NCBI RefSeq assembly: GCF_963576545.1
Contig: NC_083648.1
Location: 25,995,373-26,059,372, forward strand
Direction: 5' to 3'
DNA: 64,000 bases
DNA from: Limanda limanda
Lineage: Eukaryota; Chordata; Actinopteri; Pleuronectiformes; Pleuronectidae
Under the pieces are notes generated by a model, which saw only the letters and a program-made list of their open reading frames with translations, was not told where the DNA came from and made no database searches. Of this stretch, positions 10,101 to 18,059 are shown in pieces (position 1 is the first letter of the stretch; each line of letters starts with the position of its first letter). A program made the translations under genes and the position numbers.

Positions 10101-11963
10101 AGGATGTATGCAGGCCAACCAGAAACACTGAATGACCACTGGAGCACTTGCAAATCGGTGAGCATGAAATGCAGCATTCAAATCCAATGACAAGGTGGCA
10201 CTGAGATTTATATTGTGGAACCAAACTGATGACACCACATTCTCTGAACTCCACCTGAGCCTGGCACATCTAGAGGAGAAGAACACTCATTTGTGACTGC
10301 TGCACTTGGTAAGCAAATTGGGTCAAATGGCACTTAGTAACTGGCTACTGGACTCTCACTGATTGTTTGAAACATCTCCAACACCATATCTCTGAGCTGC
10401 AGCTACCGCAGTCCACTTCTTTTTACCCTGATAACCCATGAATGTAGGCCATGTTCTGTGCAAACACATCATGAAGTAATGAAGGAAGAAATAACGATCT
10501 GACCAACGGAAGTAGGTGAAGCGAGTTGGGCTTTGCGCTAGCCTAAAGACCAGTGCTCCTGAGTCTGTTCCACCGCCAACTCCAGGTCTCTCACCAAACA
10601 AGATGGATAAGATCAGATGAGATTTACGCCTTAGTGTGTGACTATCAACATAGAGACCTGGCTGAACAATAAGATCCTGAAGTATCCTGCTGGTCTGTTC
10701 ACAGAGCTGACCGTACGAGAGACTCCAGGAAGAACTGAGGAGGAGTTGTTTGTCTTTATGTGAACAACAGCTGGTACACAGTCACGATCATTGTTTACAA
10801 ACACTGCTGCCCAGACCTAGAGCTACTCACAGTACGGTGCAGTCCATTCTTTCTTCCAAGGGAATTCATAATAATAACAATTATGGCGGTAAACATTCCC
10901 CCACAAGCTAATGCTCAGATAGCACCTTGAAAGCTGCATGTCGACATCAACAAACAGCTGATGGCTCACCCAGGTGGCTTGATCATCGTACTAGGGGACT
11001 TCAATCATGCATCCTCTCAAACTGATCAGGCCCAAACATCATAAAAATGTGAGTATCCCAACCCGAGAACAGTTATACAGCAACAACAAAAGATTACCTC
11101 ATCACTATGGATCCTGCAAACCACTTTGTTTCACTCCTTCCAAAATAAATGCTTGAACAACAGAAGACAGTGGAAACACTACCGCTTTTGTCCACAGAGG
11201 CTCCAAAATCAACAAGCTCCTGGTCCCACACCCAAATTAAAACATCTAATTTATCTGTTATCTGTTCGGTCATGTGTTATCTGTTAGAATGTTTTACCAT
11301 CAGTACTAGCAGCAGTCATGTTCTAATATGTAAACTTGCTAATATGGTGCTATTCTAATATCCAGGAAGCATTACCGGGAGTATCTGGTCAGCCTGATCA
11401 ACAGCCACTCTATCGACCCTGCCCCCCTTTACAGCTCCAATGAGCTGCTACTGGCCTGCAGGCGGTACAAGGTAGACGACACCCGCAAGGATGGGGAGGA
11501 CGGCTTCACCTTCTACAGCAGACTGCTCGAGGTGTGTGTGTGTGTGTGTCTGTCTGTGTCTGTATGTCTGTGTCAGTGTGTGTAGAGCGAGCTCCTTTTT
11601 GTAAGCGGGATTATCAATGGTCAAGCCATAATAAGTAACTTCCAGGGTTTTTTCCAACACCAACATATACCTATTCTATTTCGATAAATGAATTGATAAT
11701 TACTTAAGTACAAAATGACCCTTGAAAGTGAATGAGGAACTGATGTAAATAGCTTGTTTGTTATTATTACTACATAAATTGGTCTAACCAGATGTTGATT
11801 TTTTTTTAGATTCAATGTATCACACTGTATGAAATAAATATGCTCCATTTTATTTTATTTATTATATTTAATTTTGATATGTGCCACTAACCTTCCTTTG
11901 TGCTCTTTGCAGAAATTGATGGGCGAAGTACCGCTTGGCGACAAGGTGCCACGCAAAAAATGA
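1053..11963 (+). CDS. rnf31: rnf31 (HOIP) E3 ubiquitin-protein ligase, 3' part, five coding exons
   Basis: Joined exons 1053-1163, 1624-1672, 3346-3442, 11366-11531 and 11913-11963 give 157 codons plus TGA with all phases matching (0/1/2/0). The product matches the C-terminal linear-ubiquitin-chain-determining domain (LDD) of HOIP. It has a C-x4-C pair followed by the [15 protein letters not shown] block, then VVFNTEPP, then VIEQK, then [14 protein letters not shown], and finally [13 protein letters not shown] near the end. HOIP is the catalytic RBR ligase of LUBAC. It joins ubiquitins through Met1 in the cytosol and feeds NF-kB and cell-death signalling. In the human protein the LRD residues of CLFYLRDW help to position the acceptor ubiquitin, and they are kept here. 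RING1, IBR, the RING2 catalytic cysteine and all N-terminal domains must lie upstream of the window. Family identity is from memory of the human C-terminus and is strong over several motifs. Confidence 0.9.
1624..1672 (+). CDS. rnf31: rnf31 exon: LDD short exon ([12 protein letters not shown])
   Basis: This 49-nt exon follows the acceptor CACACAG and precedes the donor G|GTGGGA. The donor is weak but in phase 1, as the next exon requires. It encodes [16 protein letters not shown], matching the human HOIP segment around VMFNTEPPAG. It is too short to be found by simple ORF calling. Confidence 0.85.
1673..2175. other. rnf31 intron, nothing recognised
   Basis: A/T-rich intron between LDD exons. 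No transposon, exon or RNA gene was seen before the SINE that begins near 2176. Confidence 0.4.
2176..2463 (-). mobile_element. tRNA-derived SINE, full length
   Basis: Read on the minus strand, it begins with a tRNA-like head: GGCTGTGGCTGAGGGGTAGA resembles box A, and GGTTCGATCCC matches box B. A conserved body follows (CCTTGGGCAAGATGCT, then GAATGGGTGAATGTG). The tail is AAAGCGCTATATAAATACAAATCC, close to TTTACC repeats. At least nine related copies or fragments occur in this window. This one and the copy at 42511-42774 are nearly identical, so both inserted recently. Confidence 0.85.
2464..3345. other. rnf31 intron, nothing recognised
   Basis: A/T-rich intron from the SINE to the next rnf31 exon. 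It ends in a normal pyrimidine-rich acceptor (TTTGTTTTCAG). No further elements were identified. Confidence 0.4.
3346..3442 (+). CDS. rnf31: rnf31 exon: LDD middle exon (VIEQK...GLC)
   Basis: This 97-nt exon follows acceptor TTTTCAG, enters in phase 1 and leaves in phase 2 through donor GA|GTATGA. It encodes [12 protein letters not shown], then a segment ending HGHAGLC. Human HOIP has CRVIEQKE and YAGLC in the same order and spacing. Confidence 0.87.
3769..4690 (+). mobile_element. TTAA-type DNA element (MITE), copy 1, decayed
   Basis: The left end reads TTAC-AGGGCCCATATTGTGTAAAA, matching the inverted end of the copy at 34621-35563. Shared blocks run through the element in opposite orientation, such as the CACCACC-rich stretch, GTTAGCAGCTTGTTAGCTACC and the region around AAACACTGCAGCGTGGA. 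The right end is too diverged to place exactly. No transposase is visible. It lies in the large rnf31 intron. Confidence 0.7.
4691..5730. other. rnf31 intron, nothing recognised
   Basis: A/T-rich intron sequence. I see no transposon ends, exons or tandem repeats until the duplication starting near 5731. Confidence 0.35.
5731..6048 (+). repeat. Two-copy tandem repeat, unit about 159 bp
   Basis: CCTTTACTCCTA begins unit 1 at 5731 and unit 2 at 5890. Both units continue through AAAACTTTAC, ATGAAAAGTAAC, ACAAGTTTCTTT and ATGAATTTGAATATGC with scattered mismatches. This is probably a minor satellite or a tandem piece of an interspersed repeat. Confidence 0.75.
6190..6860 (-). pseudogene. Non-LTR retrotransposon reverse-transcriptase fragment with internal deletion
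   Basis: On the minus strand the translation contains [12 protein letters not shown], then [15 protein letters not shown], then [10 protein letters not shown], and later [14 protein letters not shown] and [15 protein letters not shown]. These are palm and thumb segments of a fish CR1/Rex-like LINE reverse transcriptase. The stretch after [10 protein letters not shown] jumps straight to LTLSFPQSE, so the catalytic YADD box is missing, yet the frame stays open for 135 codons. It is non-functional. Confidence 0.8.
6915..7004 (-). mobile_element. SINE head fragment
   Basis: Only the tRNA-like head of the SINE family is present on the minus strand: GGCGGCTGTGGCTGAGAGGT, the AACCTGAAGGTCGGCAGTTC segment and a mutated box B. 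The body and tail are absent. Confidence 0.75.
7185..7720 (+). pseudogene. LINE endonuclease-region fragment
   Basis: Broken + strand translation resembles the start of a fish non-LTR retrotransposon polyprotein. Segments include [20 protein letters not shown], then [14 protein letters not shown], then [10 protein letters not shown] and FFTNNSWC. These correspond to the amino-terminal half of an APE-type endonuclease (the TETWL and CVYVNNSW region). Frameshifts and stops interrupt it. The end is not sharply defined. Confidence 0.65.
7721..8674. other. rnf31 intron, no element identified
   Basis: Mixed-composition intron. Parts, for example 8380-8520 with its inverted CGCTCC/GGAGCG segments, look repeat-like, but I could not assign a family. 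Confidence 0.3.
8675..8860 (+). repeat. Interspersed repeat (TTGTATAG...CCTCAGAGAGAGCC type)
   Basis: TATTTGTATAGGCCATATTCACAA, then TAACAAGGTGCTACATCC and AACCTCAGAGAGAGCCAAATG form a block typical of a widespread fish repeat. A short relative lies at 37009-37090, and another piece of the same kind of element may be at 62380-62700. No coding capacity is visible. Confidence 0.55.
8861..9269. other. rnf31 intron, nothing recognised
   Basis: There is an open frame of about 100 codons at 8904-9206, but it shows no recognisable motif and sits between repeat fragments. I treat it as chance. Confidence 0.3.
9270..9745 (+). mobile_element. LINE 3' end fragment
   Basis: The block with CTCCACTGGCTTCCTGTTCG, then AGGATCGATTTGAAAT, and a later CTTTGGCCTCCTTTTTCAAA stretch corresponds to the last codons and 3' UTR of a fish CR1/L2-like retrotransposon (an [17 protein letters not shown] motif). 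It ends in a short ATAAATAAAGATGA tail. It is 5'-truncated. Confidence 0.65.
9746..10499. other. rnf31 intron, nothing recognised
   Basis: Minus-strand open frames of about 110 codons are present near 9937-10286 in two overlapping frames. Neither has a recognisable domain, and the composition looks non-coding. Confidence 0.3.
10500..11040 (+). pseudogene. LINE 5' region and endonuclease fragment
   Basis: Broken + strand translation includes [31 protein letters not shown], then [12 protein letters not shown] and [14 protein letters not shown]. The last carries the GDFN catalytic motif of APE-type LINE endonucleases. The upstream 110 bp (GCGCTAGCCTAAAG... CAAGATGGATAAGATCAG) matches 37660-37815. 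Stops and frameshifts make it non-functional. Confidence 0.75.
11166..11208 (+). repeat. 43-bp shared repeat core, copy 1
   Basis: GACAGTGGAAACACTACCGC followed by TTTTGTCCACAGAGGC is found again at 39695-39738 with only about one mismatch. The flanks are unrelated. It is probably the conserved tail of a fish SINE/DNA element. Confidence 0.65.
11366..11531 (+). CDS. rnf31: rnf31 exon: [17 protein letters not shown] exon
   Basis: This 166-nt exon follows acceptor AATATCCAG and enters in phase 2. It encodes [20 protein letters not shown], then [18 protein letters not shown] and [11 protein letters not shown]. Human HOIP has [20 protein letters not shown] and ARLLQKL in the same places. The donor is the first GT of a nine-unit GT run, so the 5' splice site is embedded in a microsatellite. 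Confidence 0.92.
11532..11583 (+). repeat. GT-rich microsatellite at an rnf31 donor site
   Basis: Nine perfect GT units follow the exon end directly. They continue into imperfect CTGT/GTGT repeats to about 11583. The first unit is the intron donor. Confidence 0.9.
11913..11963 (+). CDS. rnf31: rnf31 terminal coding exon
   Basis: After acceptor CTCTTTGCAG this exon encodes [16 protein letters not shown] and then TGA. Human HOIP ends KLTEEVPLGQSIPRRRK, so the gene terminus is confidently placed. Confidence 0.92.
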   Translation, partial: KLMGEVPLGDKVPRKK

Positions 11964-12490
11964 ATGCAACAACATGGTTTCTCATTTCCTGTGGTTATCT
12001 CGACTTTTTCACTTAAATTCAGCTACAAGATACATAATGACAACTGTTTTATTTTTCCTGTAATGGTGTTAATAGAGGATAGGGGCATCTCTAGGCAAAC
12101 AAATGTCTTTTCCTCTGGACAGTGTTGTTTTCTGTGCCATTTTAATTAGCGTTTGTGAAAGAAAACAGAACATAACAATATGGTTTAAATATTGTTAAGG
12201 TACCTTAGAGGCTTATCCTCTCAAGTGAAAGCCCAGGAGATAAATTCATCGAAACACAACTTCCTACAAGCAGGGGTCTCTATGAATTTAGTCTTGATCT
12301 ATGTGAGTCACCTGCCCCTGATGAGTGTTAACAACACTGATGATAATTGTTTCATAAAGTTGGTTAGCAACTGGCTCAGACAGCTCCACTTTACTGAACC
12401 AGCCGAGAGCACATTCGCATTAAAGACGCACAAGCCAGTCACATCAAGATGAAAGCAGATCAATAAAGATAGTAATCCTTAATGAGGTGG
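11964..12490 (+). other. rnf31: Probable rnf31 3' UTR with poly(A) signal
   Basis: This A/T-rich sequence follows the stop codon. A canonical AATAAA lies at 12462-12467 (in ATCAATAAAGATAG) and is the first plausible polyadenylation signal. The 3' end itself cannot be seen from sequence alone. Confidence 0.5.
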
Positions 12491-13531
12491 ATATACCTTT
12501 TTTTATCTACAGGCATCATCTCAATGTTTCCTGAGATAGGATTTATTATGGGTGCGAGCAATACTATGGGCAATGCATTGCACTCACATTGTTATTCCAC
12601 AAAGATTATTTATAACTGTTAATTTGCAGACTCCAGAGGTTTACAATAGTGATGATGTCACAGGTGAGACTTCCCTCTGACGACCCTTGTGTCAACCATG
12701 AATGGTGCCACTCCTGTTAGCTGATCCCCTGCAGCTCCTCTGCAGGCATGTTGGGTTAGTCTTTCTGTCTATCATACCTGCAACTTCATCTCAAAGTATT
12801 TTTGGTCTTCCAGAAATTGTCTTGTCTTCCACACTTGTCTTCACTGTCATTTAATAACAACATTTTACACAGTGTAGCACTTTGATATATTTTAATGTCC
12901 TGTTAATATTGCCCCAACCACCTTAAATACTTTACTCTCTTTACCCTGTCATCTCATTATATGGTACTACTCAAAGTTCATGGACCATTATTTTACCTCA
13001 TAAATACCTTAATGGAAAACAAGTTCAGGACTTCTGAGTGTAATCAAAGTAGAAAGGTGCCCCAAACCTTTATACATGCCACAATTAGTGTTTTAGTATT
13101 TTATTTATTTAATGACATTAAAGATTGCAAAGTTTAAAACAGTGGTATGTTTTAATAATTGTCTCTAATAATGTTTCTTACTTTTGTTAAAGGCCCCTTT
13201 ATTGTTAACTCTGCTGTTGTTTCTGTCAGGAGCTTGTAGGATGGTGATGTGATTGGCTCAATAGTCGGCAGGTGTTGATCTGATCCTCGAAGCTGAACAT
13301 GATGTTAGCAGTGCAGTACAGGTTACCATGGTGATCTATCCCCAGTTAAAAGTGAGCTAGCTTCTTGATACAGAAGACCTGAGATAAAACCAAAGATAGC
13401 TTGATCTCACGCATTAAATCTGTGTTTTCGCTGTACATTTTATGTTTTAATTTTTGTGTGTCAAAAAAAATACTATAATAGTGCATATTTATATGTATTA
13501 TATATATTATATGTGAGTATCGTATCAGTTG
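12491..13531. other. Intergenic, nothing recognised
   Basis: A/T-rich intergenic DNA. No transposon ends, exons or RNA genes were identified before the TIR element at 13532. Confidence 0.35.
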
Positions 13532-14303
13532 GTACACACCTGGTATTACCTGGTGTTTTTTATGATCCGATCTCAAGTGGACATCTCTAAGCACAGGTAT
13601 TAACGCATTCAGATAAGATAGCGATCCGATCACGCCAGACCACATTCCGAGGTGGTCTGGGCCACGTGTCCGCATTCTTTTAACAGTGTGAAAGCAAATC
13701 AATCCTTAGCAACATAAGAAGGACCTTCTACACGGCTGCTGTCCTTTGAGCCGCTGTACTTTGAATCGATCATATTTTTTCTCTTTTCGTGGATTTGTTT
13801 GTGCCACTGCCACAATATCAACACTAATCACCACATAATCGTAAATGGTCTATATGAATTTAACGCTGTCCTTGTCTTGATGACCACTCAAAGCGCATTC
13901 ACCCATTCACACATACATTCATAGAGTGCATCTATGGGCAACTATGGATTTGTGGTTGTTTCCAGGACACTTCGGCATGAGGATGAAGAAGACTGGGATC
14001 AAACCACCCCACATTCTGTTTAGAGGACCACAACTCTACCCCCTTATTCACAGCCACCCACTTAATGATTTATTTTAATCTTCATTAAATTGGTAAAATC
14101 TTTCTTCACAGCTGCACAAGATTCATTCAGATTGTCCTGACTAACCTCTCTTTCTTTCTTGATCTTGCTGACACACACACACACATCTGTAGTCTCAGAC
14201 TGGCCCAAAACAAAATTTTGGTCTTAACTAACACAAATGACTTGGGGAAGTGAGCGATTTATTATCGAATCTCTCAGGACATATGTTAATACCAGGTGTG
14301 TAC
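13532..14303. mobile_element. DNA element with 17-bp perfect terminal inverted repeats
   Basis: GTACACACCTGGTATTA at 13532-13548 is the exact reverse complement of TAATACCAGGTGTGTAC at 14287-14303. No transposase is present, so it is a non-autonomous element of about 0.77 kb. A decayed SINE sits inside it at 13846-14058. The flanking bases do not show a clear target duplication. Superfamily is unassigned; hAT is possible. Confidence 0.75.
13846..14058 (-). mobile_element. SINE copy, decayed, nested in TIR element
   Basis: TTGATGACCACTCAAAGCGC, then CACCCATTCACAC and GGACACTTCGGCATG identify the family. Much of the tRNA-like head is mutated. Confidence 0.7.
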
Positions 14304-15494
14304 GGGCCCAGTATTAAAGTTTTACAGTTGTTTATAGATAGCATTAGATCCTGTGCTTGTGATAATATGCAGCAGTATGATACTTGATAAATGTGAACTC
14401 ATGTTTAACAGGTTTGTAGCTTGTTGATGTGTATTCCTTTGAATATGCTGTTATTCTGTGTTCTGTACTATGTCAAAATAAATGTCAATGGTTTACTTCT
14501 TTCAGTGCCATGTGTCGACTTGTCTGTTTCATGCAGCTGGATGTCTAAAGGATTATCTCCTGGGATAAAGGAATTTACTGGTAACAACCACGGTTGCATT
14601 TGCAGTCAGAATTTCTCACTTTACCTGATTGAGGATGCACATTATCAATCAATCACTCATATATTAAATAGCCCATATTCATGAATCACAATTTTTTTCT
14701 TGTTAGAGTTAGATTCTCTGTTGAGCAGGTTTTTATTAAATGTGTTGTCCTTTGAACACTGGTGCCTTGTAACTGTAACTAATAGCTATATATTCTATGT
14801 TGAAATGCAGCGATGCTACCTGGATCTGGCTTTCTGTGCTGAAGTTAGTAAGCATTAGCAGCCCTGCCCACTCCCCAGTATAGTCTGCCTCTCCACCTGT
14901 GATGTAAGCTCAGTTTAAAACTTTCTTTATAGCAACCTGTCTTTCCCCGAGCCTCAACTAAGCCTAACACAATTTTCAATATTACTCTAAAGCATTTATT
15001 TTGAAAACACTTCTGTTTCTTGTCTTGTCAGTCTGTGCTTTATTAGATCTCAAAACAGTATTCAAGGTTTTTGAGCTAGTATTTATTGAGGTGTAAATTG
15101 TATGTGGTATTGTTAGTTTATCAAATTTGAATTGTATTGTCATCATCACACCTCTATTTGATTCCAGGAGGATTCATCACTTCCCCAACAGCCAGGTGGT
15201 CAAAGTGTTACCAACCTGGTAGCAGTCAAGCAATTGTCTACAGTTTTTTCTACTGATTCACCAGTCCACTAGTCAGCATATGCAGTGTGCAGGATGTTAT
15301 TGATAAAATGAAGAGAGGGATTTTAAAATTAAATCAGATGCCACTGATTAATGACTATAATTTTAACAAATTTTTGATTTTTGAAACAATTTAAATGCAT
15401 GAAAATAAAAGATAAGACAATGCCCTTTCTGGATACCGTGTGGTGTCCTGGATAGTTAATAAGATGTTCATCCAAACATGTTTACTTGACAGGC
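14304..15494. other. Intergenic, nothing recognised
   Basis: A/T-rich sequence. The 87-codon open frame at 14421-14684 shows no family motif. No transposon ends were found. Confidence 0.3.
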
Positions 15495-15615
15495 CAGGCC
15501 ATATTTAAATGTGAACTTTTAAACATAAGATCACTGTCATCAAAGGCTATTTTAGTTAATAAACTAGTCTCAGATCAAAACAATTATTGTCCTTCATTGA
15601 GACCTGGCTGGTGGA
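15495..15615 (+). pseudogene. LINE endonuclease amino-terminal fragment
   Basis: The translation contains LLNIRSLSSKAILVNKLVSD followed by a QNN..SLRPG segment. This is the start of the APE-type endonuclease of fish CR1/L2-like LINEs (NIRSL motif). It stops abruptly, and the same reading continues about 2.4 kb downstream at 18060. It looks like the 5' half of one LINE split by later insertions. Confidence 0.65.
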
Positions 15616-15836
15616 GTTGCTGCTATTTTTTTATTTTTTTATTTAATTCTTGTTGGCGTGGGGAGGTGTAGTGTATAGCATGCCGCACCATGACCATGTG
15701 AATGCATACAAATGTCACAAATGAAATGACAAAAATGACACAAATGACTATATGAACATCTATTTATTGAACTTTAACAAAATTGCAAAGTGCAAATGTA
15801 AAACAAATCTTTTTTGTGGCATTTAAATGTGTCACT

Positions 15837-16032
15837 AATGATAACAAATAAAACATTCTAAATAATAAATTCTTTATATGGCCACATATTAAAATAAGAA
15901 AATTAAGAAACTTTTCAGTCCTCCTCATATATTAAAGCAATAATGATAACAAATACAATATTCCAAATAATAAATTACTTATATGGCCACATATTAAAAT
16001 AAGAAAATTAAGACACTTTTCAGTCCTCTTCA
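15837..16032 (+). repeat. 105-bp tandem duplication
   Basis: The block starting AATGATAACAAATA at 15837 and ending TTTTCAGTCCTCCTCAT recurs with a 105-bp offset at 15942-16032. Both contain TTATATGGCCACATATTAAA. There are only a few mismatches, so the duplication is fairly recent. Confidence 0.85.
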
Positions 16033-16189
16033 TGTGGTTGGCCATATTATGTGCTGTTGTAAACAGCGCACGGAGTGGAAGCGGCAAGGTGCTCAATGTT
16101 GCCAGATTGGAAATGGCAAAGTAACGTTCCAAAGGCTCAAAATAGTCGTATTTGGAGGATAATTATCGTGGCTCTGGCAACCCTGAGAT

Positions 16190-16468
16190 CGGTCGCCCAA
16201 TGACAGACTCTCTCTACAGTCAGCTCGCGCAAGAAGGTGGAACGTAAGGGTGGTACCATTTCCAGAACTTGGAAGGCCGAAATAACTAGTAGGCTATGTT
16301 AAAGACCCAGAAACACAAATATGCGACGAGGCAAAAAAAAAAAAAAATTAATATTTTTTTGCGACGAGGCAGAATACCGGACGTTTTTGGAATCCCTGCC
16401 GGACGCATTTTTTAGGTCTCGAAAAGAGGACATGTCCGGGGAAAAAGAGGACGTCTGGTCACCCTATG
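16190..16468. mobile_element. hAT-like element, right end
   Basis: The segment ending GAGGACGTCTGGTCACCCTA matches in style a common fish hAT terminal sequence (inward reading TAGGGTGACCAGACGTCC). The left end was not found. No transposase is visible. Confidence 0.5.
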
Positions 16469-16559
16469 TAAAATATGTTACATGTCAGTGGTGATAAAAG
16501 TGTTTGGATGTGTGAAAATAAGGTGTGATGTATGTTGTAAGGTGCAGAAGCAAAGAAAA

Positions 16560-17140
16560 ACAAAGGCTGAGGGCCCCATGCCCCTGGAAGCAGCCTTTAG
16601 ATCTGCAGCTGAAGCCCAGCCCAAAAGGGCAGGCCCAGGGTGACTTGAGTAAAAGTCTTAAAGTAGCTCATATTAAAAGTACTTAAGTATCAAAAGTATC
16701 TGGTGTTGAAATGTACTTAAGTATCAAAAGTAAAAGTACAAGTACTAAAATTAAAAATGCAAAGTGCTTTTTATAGTAGGCCTATACAGACACAAAACAA
16801 CCCAAAATGTTTCTCCTCAAGATTTATCTCAACTGACTGAAAAATTACAACAACAATATGCATATAATGTATAATTTTACCAATTTTGAACCCTAGATGC
16901 TGAGGTTCAAATAGTAATGGACCAGTGCATCTAGAGACAACAAAGAATTAACTATAAACAAATGCCTCTTGTGTCTGCCCAAGAACATTAATAAACCACA
17001 GTATAACCACTAAAACATTCTGTAAATATCACTAAACATGGACCTCTCATCAGTAGCAAGAGTGATACACAATGCCCCTTATGATAACTCAGCAAAGGGA
17101 AACCAGATCTAGGCACACAAAATAAGACACTATCTCTTAT
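16560..17140. repeat. hAT-like repeat debris
   Basis: The block with AGTAAAAGTCTTAAAGTAGC, then repeated ACTTAAGTATCAAAAGTA units, resembles a terminal region frequent in fish hAT elements. It contains an internal direct repeat. No coding sequence was found. Assignment is tentative. Confidence 0.4.
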
Positions 17141-17151
17141 CCTATTCTAGA

Positions 17152-17260
17152 GGAAGTAAAAGTCGTAACAAGATTTCTGAAGGTGAACCTGCGGAGGGAT
17201 AGACCAACCTCTCGCGTTGCCCCCCCCGACGGCAAACACGCCACCGGGACCTGCACATCT
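17152..17260 (+). pseudogene. 18S rRNA 3'-terminal fragment plus ITS1-like sequence
   Basis: GGAAGTAAAAGTCGTAACAA then GATTTCTGAAGGTGAACCTG, ending CGGAGGGAT at 17200, is the universally conserved 3' end of eukaryotic 18S rRNA with about four mismatches. The following GC-rich sequence (CCTCTCGCGTTGCC, ACCGGGACCTGC) looks like ITS1. The rest of 18S is absent, so this is a dispersed rDNA scrap and not a working gene. Confidence 0.8.
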
Positions 17261-17589
17261 CAGGAGGGAGGGGGCAGCGAGTGAGAGAGAGAGAGAGAGA
17301 GGTGCGCCGTGGGTAGAGGCGTGCGACGCCAACCTCCGCTGCTCAAGTAACGAGCCAGTTTGGAGAATGTATTGAAAATTGAAAATGCGCGCTCACATGT
17401 CTGCCTCCACTCGCTCATCATTGTTGAGTCCTCCTCGCTCGTCTCCCGGCGCACCTGCTGCTGCTGGGCTGGTGAACCCGGCACCACATAGGTCCGTCAG
17501 TTTGGCACATTTAGCAGCCTCCACCTCCAGAGACTTCAGCTTTTTTTCCCGATGCGTTTTTTACTCTTATTATCCATTTTAAGTTTCTG

Positions 17590-17925
17590 TCTCAGCAGCA
17601 GCCCGTCCCGCGACTCCCCCCGCCAATGCCATGAGGTCCCGCCCCACCCTGGTTTGTGTTGTGATTGACAGCACTGTCAGGGCTCTCTGAGCCTGTCAGC
17701 CCATGATTGATTGACAATGACAAACAATAGACCAATAATATGTGTCGATGCTGGCAACACACTGCTAGCCCTCTGTAGCCAATTGGCCGGCCCAATTGGA
17801 GGGAATTTAGAGAGGAAGAAGAGAAAAAAAAAAAAAACAACAACATAGCGGACCAGACCGGCCCACATTGGGTCAACGGCCCACCGGGACTATGCCCGGT
17901 ATGCCAGATGGCCAGTCCACCCCTG
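17590..17925. mobile_element. hAT-like element, right end (CCAGTCCACCCCTG)
   Basis: The segment ends GCCAGATGGCCAGTCCACCCCTG. Read inward it is CAGGGGTGGACTGG, a terminal sequence typical of fish hAT elements. Just inside it lies GGCCCACCGGGACTATGCCC, also typical. The left terminus was not located. Confidence 0.55.
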
Positions 17926-18059
17926 CCTAAACCTAAACTAAGCTACAACTTATTTGAAGGTCTTGTTCTTAGTCTTCCACACCCATCCAAGAAACACCAT
18001 CACCAATCGTATTTGCGCTTAGTCTGAATTTTATCAAACCTAGTCCTAAAAACAAATAA

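Noticed and set aside
9937..10286. Two overlapping minus-strand frames of about 110 codons
   Set aside because: No similarity recognised, overlapping in different frames, Cys/His/Ser-rich by composition. Probably chance.
17260..17582. Ser/Leu-rich open frames next to the rDNA scrap
   Set aside because: Driven by a GA repeat and G/C-rich transposon debris. No conserved motif.
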